From JAJDTT01 sp022827025 (GTDB lineage Bacteria; Acidobacteriota; UBA6911; RPQK01; JAJDTT01), in contig OZ241897.1 of the NCBI GenBank assembly GCA_965203535.1, forward strand, positions 2,418,001 to 2,482,000: a DNA stretch of 64,000 nt, in the 5' to 3' direction. The notes below the pieces were generated by a model. It worked only from the letters and a program-made list of their open reading frames with translations, ran no database searches and was not told where the DNA came from. A program made the position numbers and the translations under genes. The first letter of the stretch is position 1, and each line of letters opens with the position of its first letter. Shown here piece by piece: positions 58,508-64,000 of the stretch.

Positions 58508-58740
58508 GATGGATGCCAGCCGCCGCGAATTATAGCACGGAGAAGGATCGAGGCCGGCTCCAGGGGAGTCCGGCGACTGTCTGATCGGCAGACATCCAGT
58601 GTCCAAGTTATTTACACCCTGTATCTCATAGAAATCTTGGGACTTACCTTGATTCGGGCGGTGACGCGCTGTCAAACAGGTTGACGGTCGCCTTTCTGGA
58701 GGATCACCGTAACATCAAGAAATTCAACGGTTTCCGTGGT

Positions 58741-58756
58741 TGGCACGCGTCTTGCT
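58741..58756 (+). promoter_or_regulatory. Sigma-54 promoter of the ECF sigma-factor gene
   Basis: TGGCACG-N4-TTGCT matches the -24/-12 consensus at every conserved base (GG at 58742-58743, GC at 58754-58755). Transcription would start about ten bases downstream, leaving a short leader that contains the AGGAGGT ribosome-binding site of the ECF gene. A sigma-54 activator gene lies 330 bases beyond that gene. Confidence 0.8.
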
Positions 58757-58783
58757 ACAGGTACGCCGCAGAAGGAGGTGTTC

Positions 58784-59356
58784 ATGAGAGCTTACGCTGC
58801 GAAACCGGCATCTTGGGAGGGACGGCTGATCTCGGGACTCCGCAACGGAGACGAGGGAGCCTTCCGGGAACTCTTCAGGCGATTCCAGGGCAACATCTAT
58901 GGAACGGCGCTCCGAATCCTCAAGGAGGAGCAGGCGGCCTGGGACGCTCTGCAGGAGACCTTCGTCAACATTCACAGAGCCTGCCACAAGTTCCGGGGCG
59001 ACTCCAAGCTGAGCACCTGGATCAACAGAATCACCATCAACGTCTGCCTGGAGATGATCCGGCGGAACCGGAAACATCGCCTCAATCTGGACGGGGACGT
59101 TTCGGAATGGGTCCACCTGGAGGACGCTTCCCAGCGGACTCCGTTCGAAGAACTCCGGCGCACGGAGATCAGGAGACGAGTCCGGGCCAGCATATCGACC
59201 CTCAAAGAGCACCACCGCAAGGTGGTCCGGCTGCATGACCTGGAAGGTTTCACCATTCGCGAAATCGCCGAATCCATGAAAGTCGCCGAAGGCACGATCA
59301 AGTCGCGCCTGTTCTACGGGCGGAGGCAACTGCGGCAACGCCTCGAGGCTGCCTGA
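58784..59356 (+). CDS. ECF-family RNA polymerase sigma factor
   Basis: 190 residues. Region 2 holds EGAFRELFRRFQGNIYGTAL and AAWDALQETFVNIHRA (the DALQE -10-binding helix). Region 4 holds LKEHHRKVVRLHDLEGFTIR and SMKVAEGTIKSRLFYGRRQL (helix-turn-helix). The ATG follows AGGAGGT at ideal distance. No anti-sigma gene (zinc-binding or membrane) is adjacent, which is unusual for ECF genes. Control seems to be transcriptional, through the sigma-54 promoter at 58741. The regulon is unknown. Confidence 0.9.
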   Translation: MRAYAAKPASWEGRLISGLRNGDEGAFRELFRRFQGNIYGTALRILKEEQAAWDALQETFVNIHRACHKFRGDSKLSTWINRITINVCLEMIRRNRKHRLNLDGDVSEWVHLEDASQRTPFEELRRTEIRRRVRASISTLKEHHRKVVRLHDLEGFTIREIAESMKVAEGTIKSRLFYGRRQLRQRLEAA

Positions 59357-59410
59357 GCTTCGGTGGCAAGAGTCGCCGCGGTCTGTCTCCCCTCGGCTGC
59401 GGCGCTTGGA

Positions 59411-59430
59411 AGGGCGGCTTTCCGGCCGCC
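59411..59430 (+). terminator. Hairpin after the ECF gene, terminator-like
   Basis: GGGCGGC and GCCGCCC pair around a TTTCCG-type loop, followed by TTTCG. It is one of the arm-variable hairpins and sits 55 bases after the sigma-factor stop. An imperfect relative follows at about 59476-59493. Confidence 0.55.
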
Positions 59431-59531
59431 CTTTCGTAACCTGGCATGGCCGGCACCAAAGATCCTTCGCCGGAGCGGCAGTTTTCCAGCCGCCGACATC
59501 TGGTCTGGCCCCGTCTTGCTCCGTTTTGGAT

Positions 59532-59689
59532 CGAAGAGGGCACCCACAAGGGGGGCCCCTACGTTACCGAGACCGAAGAGGGCACCCACAAGGGGGGCCC
59601 CTACGTTATCGGGACCGAAGAAGGAGCCCACAAGGGGCGCGCCTGCATTGGACCGAAGAGGGCGCCCACAAGGGGCGCCCCTACGCTAT
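59532..59689. repeat. Four tandem degenerate GC-rich units
   Basis: Units start CGAAGAGGGC (59532, 59574, 59654) or CGAAGAAGGA (59616), with lengths about 42, 42, 38 and 36. Each contains CCCACAAGGGG and an inverted GGGGCGCCCCTA-like part. The last palindrome holds the stop codon of the NtrC-type gene. The same unit type occurs at 45812-45886. Confidence 0.7.
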
Positions 59690-61101
59690 TTGGCGGCTCC
59701 GTACTTTTTCAGCTTGGAGATTATGGTCTGGCGGCTGACCTGGAGCGCTTCGGCGGCCCGGCTGCGGTTGTTGTCGTGGACGCGGAGGGCCTCGAGGATG
59801 AGTTCGCGTTCCAGTTGGGCCAGCCTCTGCTTCAAGGACCCCTGCGCGGGACCCGATTCGGGCGGAAAGGAGATCCTTCCGGACAGCGCAGAAGGTGAAA
59901 TGGGGCGGTCCGGCTCGGCAAGAATGACCATCCGCTCCACTTCGTTCTCCAGTTCCCGGACATTGCCCGGCCAGGAATAGCCTCGGAGCACTTCGAGGGT
60001 GCCCGGTTCGAAACGGCAGCCGAACTTGTTGAGCCGCCGGCAGGAACGCTCCAGGAAGAACCGGGCCAGCTCGTCCACGTCCTCCGGCCGGGCCCTGAGG
60101 GGAGGCACCACGACGGTGAAGACGTTGAGGCGGAAGTAGAGATCCTGCCGAAAGCGGCCCTCGGCGACCTCCCGGTTCAAGTCCCGGTTCGTGGACGCCA
60201 CCACGCGGACGTCGATCTTCCTGGGGGCTTCGGCGCCCACCGGAAAGATCTCGCTCTCCTGAAGCGCCCGGAGCAGCTTCACCTGAAGGTCCAGCGGCGC
60301 CTCTCCCACCTCGTCCAGGAATATCGTGCCGCCGTCGGCCAGCTCGAAGTACCCCTTCTTCTCCTCCGTCGCACCGGTGAAGGCTCCCTTCCTGTGGCCG
60401 AAGAACGCGCTCTCCACCAGGTCCGCCGGAACGGCGCCGCAGTTGACCGGCACGAAGGGCCGGCTCGCTCTGGGGCTCCGGTCATGGACGTATCGAGCCA
60501 AGAGCTCCTTTCCCGTTCCGGTCTCCCCCTGCAGAAAGACGGTGGATCTGGTGGGGACCACGCGGTCCAGCGAACCCAGCAGCGTCTTGATGGCGCGGCT
60601 GCGGTAGACGAGCCGGGGTTTGGAGTCCTCCAAGAGCTGTTTTTCCTCTCGCAGCTTCGAGTTCTCCGTCTCGAGACGGCTGTTGATCCGGTGGAGCTCC
60701 CGGCCGAGACGCTCCTGCTCCCGCTTCAACTCCCAGCGGCCCAACTCCTGTTTCACCACCTTCCGCAGAGATCGGGGATCCCACGGTTTGGTGATGTAGC
60801 GATGGACATGCCCCTGATTGATGGCGTCCATCAGGTCCTCGGACTCGGTGTACCCGGTGAGAATGATCCGGACCGTGCCGGGCCGGATCCCCAGCGAACG
60901 ATGCAGCAACTCCACGCCGTTCATGGACGGCATCCTTTGATCCGTGATGACGGCCGAGACCTCCCTCCGCCGCAACAGGTCCAGAGCCTCCTGCCCGGAG
61001 GCGGCCTCCAGCACCTCGTAATCGTTGATGAAGGTGCGGCGCAGCTTCTGAAGATTGCCCGCCTCGTCGTCGACCACCAGCAACGAGTGCCTGTCGTTCA
61101 T
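59686..61101 (-). CDS. NtrC-family sigma-54-dependent response regulator
   Basis: 471 residues. Receiver domain 1-120 (D54 phosphoacceptor in ITDQRMPS, T82, K105), then a coiled-coil linker. The AAA+ domain has Walker A GETGTGKE (192-199), the sigma-54-contacting GAFTGA loop (239-244) and Walker B GTIFLDEVGE. The Fis-type HTH is at the C-terminus (NRSRAAEALQVSRQTIISKL). The ATG overlaps the kinase stop as ATGA. An obvious candidate target is the sigma-54 promoter at 58741. The protein's own 3' end lies in a GC-rich repeat. Confidence 0.93.
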   Translation of the reverse strand: MNDRHSLLVVDDEAGNLQKLRRTFINDYEVLEAASGQEALDLLRRREVSAVITDQRMPSMNGVELLHRSLGIRPGTVRIILTGYTESEDLMDAINQGHVHRYITKPWDPRSLRKVVKQELGRWELKREQERLGRELHRINSRLETENSKLREEKQLLEDSKPRLVYRSRAIKTLLGSLDRVVPTRSTVFLQGETGTGKELLARYVHDRSPRASRPFVPVNCGAVPADLVESAFFGHRKGAFTGATEEKKGYFELADGGTIFLDEVGEAPLDLQVKLLRALQESEIFPVGAEAPRKIDVRVVASTNRDLNREVAEGRFRQDLYFRLNVFTVVVPPLRARPEDVDELARFFLERSCRRLNKFGCRFEPGTLEVLRGYSWPGNVRELENEVERMVILAEPDRPISPSALSGRISFPPESGPAQGSLKQRLAQLERELILEALRVHDNNRSRAAEALQVSRQTIISKLKKYGAAK

Positions 61102-63215
61102 GATCTCAGGGGAAGCCGGACGCAGAAACGGGTCCCTTGCCCGACCTCGCTCTCCACTTGGATGGACCCTTGGTGCTGCTGCACGATCCCATAGCTGATG
61201 CTCAGACCCAGTCCCGTGCCCTGACCCACGGCCTTGGTGGTGAAGAAGGGTTCGAAGACCTTCCCCAGGTGTTCCTTCCTGATCCCGGAACCGTCGTCCT
61301 CGATCTCGATCACCGCCTCTCCGTTGTCCGTCGAAGTCCGGATCCGGATCTCGCCGCGATCGGGAATGGCCTGGCAGGCATTGGAGAGGACGTTCATGAA
61401 GACCTGGCTCAGGCGCCCCGGATGGCATTGCACCGGCGGCACGTCGCCATAGTCCTTTTGGATTCGGATCCGGTCGCGGTATTCGTTGTGCAGCAGGTTC
61501 AGCGCCAGATCCAGCGGCTCCTGGATCGGCACCCGTTGCGTTTTTTCCACGTCCATCCGGGAGAAGGTCCTCAAGTCTCCGATGATGGCGTGGATCCGCT
61601 CGGCCCCCTCCTCGAAGTTGTCCATCAGGCGGTCGAGATCCTCGATGACGAAGTCGTAGTTGATGCGCCGGCGCAGCGCATCGAGCGTCTCCCGATCCTC
61701 CGGCTCGAGTCCGGAACGGCTGTCGTAGAAGCGGATCACCTCCTCCAACTTCTGAACGTACTGGCGCAGGAAGTCGGTGTTGCCGTAGATGAAGTTGAGG
61801 GGATTCTTGATCTCGTGGGCGATGCCGGCGACGAGTTGGCCCAGCGACGCCATCTTCTCGCTCTGCACCAGTTGCACCTGGGTGTCCTTGAGTTCCTGGT
61901 ACGCCTTCCGGACTTCCCGGCCGGTCCTCTCCAGTTCGCTGGTCCGCTTCCTGACCTTCTCCTCCAGGCTGCGATTGAGCTCGATCAGGGCGTGGCTCCG
62001 ATCCTGAAGCGACTGGGCCATTTCATTGAAGGTCACCGCCAACTCGCCGATCTCGTCCCGGGAGGCCACCTGCACCCGCTGTTCCAGCTCGCCGCCGGCC
62101 AGGATCCGGGCGCCCCGGGTGAGCCGCTTGACCGGGACGGTGATGCCCCGGGCGATGGAGTAGGTCAGGAGCCCCACCAGCAGGGCGGTCAGCGAGACGG
62201 CCCCCATCAGCACCTGCTTCAGGTCCTGCACAGGGGCGAAGATGTCCTCGTCGTTGATGCCCACTCCGCAGATCCACTGGAAAAAATCGTGATTCACCAC
62301 CGCCAGGCCGCTGATCTTGGAGGTGCCGGGGGGATACTCGTAGTAGAAGTGGGTGGCGCCGCCGGCGATGGCGTCCTGGAGGTCTTCGAGGCCGTGGTCC
62401 TCCCCCAGACGCGACCCGTAGTTGTCCACCAGGGGAACCCGGCCCCCTCCCGAGCCCGGCCGATTCCTCCGGTACTTGTGTCCGATGACGGTATTCACGT
62501 CCTTGCCGAAGAGAAAGGCGTATCCGGACGTCAGGGAGCGCTGTTCCAGGTCCTCTTCGATGTTGTCCAGAATCGCCTGGACATACTCCCAGTTCATGTA
62601 GGCCAGGATCCCTCCCAATACCGTCCTCCCCTCCGAGATGAAGGGAGCCGCGAATCCGATGGATCTCTGGCGGGCGATATCGTCGTCCTGATAGGCGTAG
62701 AGTTGACGGATCAGAGGCGAGGCGTGCCAGTCCAGGTAGCCGAACCGCCCTTGGCGGACCTCCTCCAGCCAACTGCCGTCCCCGGTGTAGGAAAGGAGGC
62801 TCTGTCCCCGCAGTTGCGCGAGCCGTTCCGGATCCAGACTCACCCCCACGGCGTTCCGGTCGATGCTGCTGGTGGAGAGCACACGGCCCTCCCTGTCGAA
62901 CAGCACCAGCAGGTCGTAGACCTCGTGCACCACCACCAACTGGTCCAGCAGCAGCGTGGGAGGATCGGCCCGCCGGACCAGGTAGTCCCCCAGTTCCCGG
63001 TAGAGGGTCATGGAGACCGTCTCTTCCTTCTTCTCCAGAATAGAAAGCAAAATATTGTCGGCGATGCCCTGGGCGACCTGCTCCAGGTAGAGGACGGTCC
63101 GGTCCTGCGTGATCTGCTCCTTGGCCTGGTAGTAGGCGAAGACACAGATGGCGGCCAGCGGTATCACCGCCAGGGGGAGAATGAAGAGGACCAGTTTGTG
63201 CCGGAGGCTTCTCAC
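61098..63215 (-). CDS. Membrane sensor histidine kinase (dCache-HAMP-HisKA-HATPase)
   Basis: 705 residues. TM1 at about 8-28, a large periplasmic sensor domain of dCache type (29-334, with FDREGRVLSTSSIDR and VVNHDFFQWICGVGINDEDI), TM2 at about 335-355, HAMP 356-410 and a coiled coil. HisKA carries the phospho-His H467 in AGIAHEIKNPLNF. HATPase has the N-box VLSNACQAIP, G1 DDGSGI and G2 GTGLGLSISYG. It senses an unknown periplasmic ligand and passes phosphate to the NtrC-type regulator encoded immediately downstream with a 4-base overlap. Confidence 0.93.
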   Translation of the reverse strand: MRSLRHKLVLFILPLAVIPLAAICVFAYYQAKEQITQDRTVLYLEQVAQGIADNILLSILEKKEETVSMTLYRELGDYLVRRADPPTLLLDQLVVVHEVYDLLVLFDREGRVLSTSSIDRNAVGVSLDPERLAQLRGQSLLSYTGDGSWLEEVRQGRFGYLDWHASPLIRQLYAYQDDDIARQRSIGFAAPFISEGRTVLGGILAYMNWEYVQAILDNIEEDLEQRSLTSGYAFLFGKDVNTVIGHKYRRNRPGSGGGRVPLVDNYGSRLGEDHGLEDLQDAIAGGATHFYYEYPPGTSKISGLAVVNHDFFQWICGVGINDEDIFAPVQDLKQVLMGAVSLTALLVGLLTYSIARGITVPVKRLTRGARILAGGELEQRVQVASRDEIGELAVTFNEMAQSLQDRSHALIELNRSLEEKVRKRTSELERTGREVRKAYQELKDTQVQLVQSEKMASLGQLVAGIAHEIKNPLNFIYGNTDFLRQYVQKLEEVIRFYDSRSGLEPEDRETLDALRRRINYDFVIEDLDRLMDNFEEGAERIHAIIGDLRTFSRMDVEKTQRVPIQEPLDLALNLLHNEYRDRIRIQKDYGDVPPVQCHPGRLSQVFMNVLSNACQAIPDRGEIRIRTSTDNGEAVIEIEDDGSGIRKEHLGKVFEPFFTTKAVGQGTGLGLSISYGIVQQHQGSIQVESEVGQGTRFCVRLPLRS

Positions 63216-63274
63216 GGCGCTCCCTTCAATGTCAAAATGATAGACAGTTCAGTGACAAATGTTACTACATGGAG

Positions 63275-63380
63275 GGGCGATTTCCCAATCGCCCGACGGG
63301 AAGGGCGATTTCTAGTCGCCCTGTCGCCCAGGAGGGGCGTCTTTCAGTCGCCCACTGGGAAGGGCGTCTTATAGGCGCCC
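63275..63380. repeat. Cluster of four arm-variable hairpins
   Basis: 63275-63294 (GGGCGA/TCGCCC), 63303-63321 (GGGCGA/TCGCCC), 63335-63353 (GGGCG/CGCCC) and 63362-63380 (GGGCG/CGCCC). Loops are A/T-rich and start TTTC in three of the four. They lie between the kinase start and the menC-like stop. Confidence 0.8.
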
Positions 63381-63426
63381 CGTAATCTTCACCCGATCGT
63401 CACTCTGGAGAACCGGCGCCTGGAAA

Positions 63427-63479
63427 GACGCCGGTCCCGGTCGGCGCATAAAATACGCCGCTCCGGACGACGCCGCTCC
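63427..63479. repeat. Short GACGCC/GCTCC repeat
   Basis: GACGCCGGTCCCGGTCGGCGC is identical to 39638-39658, and the following segment again ends GACGCCGCTCC. It lies 11 bases from the stop codon of the menC-like gene at 63490. Confidence 0.7.
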
Positions 63480-63489
63480 ATGTCGCTCC

Positions 63490-64000
63490 TCAATACGTCT
63501 CCGATCGGACGGTGATCCGATCGATCCACTCCAGGTCGGGTTCGTAACCGATCCCCGGCTCCAGGGACGGCGTAATGGTCCCGTCCGAGTCGACTTCGAT
63601 GGGGGGCCGGGCCGTGTCCCGGTAAAAATAGCGGCGGCTGGCCGAGACGTCGCCGGGGAGAGTGAAGTTCTCCAGGGTGGAGAGCGCCACGTTGTGGGCC
63701 CGTCCGATGCCGGTTTCCAACATCCCTCCGCACCAGACCGGAACGCCCCCGGCCCGGCAGACGTCGTGGACCGCCTTGGCCTCGGTGTGTCCTCCCACGC
63801 GTCCCATCTTGATGTTGACAATGCGGCAGGCTCCCGCGGCGATGGCATGGTCCGCGTCCCGCCGGTGGCGAATCGATTCGTCCAGGCAGATGGGGGTCCG
63901 GAGCCGGGCCTGGAGCTCCACGTGCCGGAAGACGTCGTCGTACTCCAGGGGCTGCTCCATCATCAGCAGGTCGAACCGGTCGAGTTCGGCCAGGTGGTCG
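63490..64000 (-). CDS. menC: o-Succinylbenzoate synthase-like enolase-superfamily enzyme (5' end outside window)
   Basis: At least 169 residues of the C-terminal barrel of the muconate-lactonising/o-succinylbenzoate synthase group: MMEQPLEYDDVFRHVELQ, RTPICLDESIRHRRDADHAI (metal-binding Glu/Asp), VNIKMGRVGGHTEAKAVHDV (catalytic Lys in NIKMGR), VWCGGMLETGIGRAHNVAL and PGDVSASRRYF. MenC makes o-succinylbenzoate in menaquinone synthesis; members of this group can also be N-acylamino-acid racemases. Gene neighbours that would decide lie beyond the window. Confidence 0.85.
   Translation of the reverse strand, partial: DHLAELDRFDLLMMEQPLEYDDVFRHVELQARLRTPICLDESIRHRRDADHAIAAGACRIVNIKMGRVGGHTEAKAVHDVCRAGGVPVWCGGMLETGIGRAHNVALSTLENFTLPGDVSASRRYFYRDTARPPIEVDSDGTITPSLEPGIGYEPDLEWIDRITVRSETY

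Noticed and set aside
59532..59689. Possible CRISPR array
   Set aside because: The units are directly adjacent and degenerate, with no unique spacers between constant repeats, and no cas genes are present.

Overview
The window is about 64 kb of GC-rich chromosome from a Gram-negative bacterium. It carries lpxB (lipid A), a lipoprotein peptide-binding protein, two outer-membrane TonB-dependent receptors and a sigma-54 system. The Oar/CarboxypepD_reg-type receptors of 1215 residues, the cytochrome/copper-monooxygenase/TPR lipoprotein and the style of the intergenic repeats best fit Acidobacteriota. This is inference from gene style; no rRNA gene is present to settle it.

Layout. 1-4.1 kb: 5' part of a thiamine-diphosphate (ThDP) enzyme overlapping a truncated alpha/beta hydrolase, then small secreted or membrane hypotheticals. 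4.2-7.9 kb: glycolate oxidase genes, with glcD and glcE fused, then glcF. 8-11.8 kb: an unusual patch of small one-TM/coiled-coil proteins around a subtilisin-like protease, carrying three copies of a conserved upstream element and decayed copies of TonB-receptor 3' ends. 11.8-19.6 kb: two tandem, near-identical TonB-dependent receptors. 20-33.7 kb: metabolic genes (cytochrome/PHM/TPR lipoprotein, MFS transporter, triple-RidA protein, orotate phosphoribosyltransferase, MobA, serine hydrolase, ThDP enzyme, ketol-acid reductoisomerase, cupin, PabB), then tRNA-His. 34-43.5 kb: an ABC peptide-type importer split into two divergent operons, with a polysaccharide-deacetylase-like protein and a GNAT/Eis-like enzyme in one arm. 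43.5-49.8 kb: LRR protein, phytanoyl-CoA-dioxygenase-like enzyme, rhomboid protease, FAD oxidoreductase and the sulfate-activation genes cysH and sat-cysC. 49.9-53.1 kb: a decaying accessory island next to the 3' end of tRNA-Ala. It holds a COG2865-like protein without its DNA-binding domain coupled to a ParA ATPase, followed by broken Cache, DUF433/DUF5615 and AAA-ATPase genes. 53.3-64 kb: an inactive-looking M1 peptidase/TPR protein, lpxB, mnmA, a hypothetical, an ECF sigma factor behind a consensus sigma-54 promoter, an NtrC-type regulator with its histidine kinase, and the 3' part of a menC-like gene.

Three kinds of dispersed non-coding repeat run through the window. (i) Two 358-407 bp elements with 26-bp terminal inverted repeats, plus shorter relatives sharing the same outer end. 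(ii) A 100-150 bp element with 13-bp terminal inverted repeats in three copies, one of which sits at the breakpoint of the Cache gene. (iii) Many short hairpins whose arms vary but stay complementary around an A/T-rich loop, most lying within a few bases of a stop codon. No transposase, integrase, CRISPR array or phage gene was found.

The strongest leads for new biology are the TM/coiled-coil protein family with its shared 5' element beside TonB-receptor genes, the COG2865-like/ParA pair, the arm-variable hairpin family at gene ends, and the sigma-54-to-ECF regulatory cascade.
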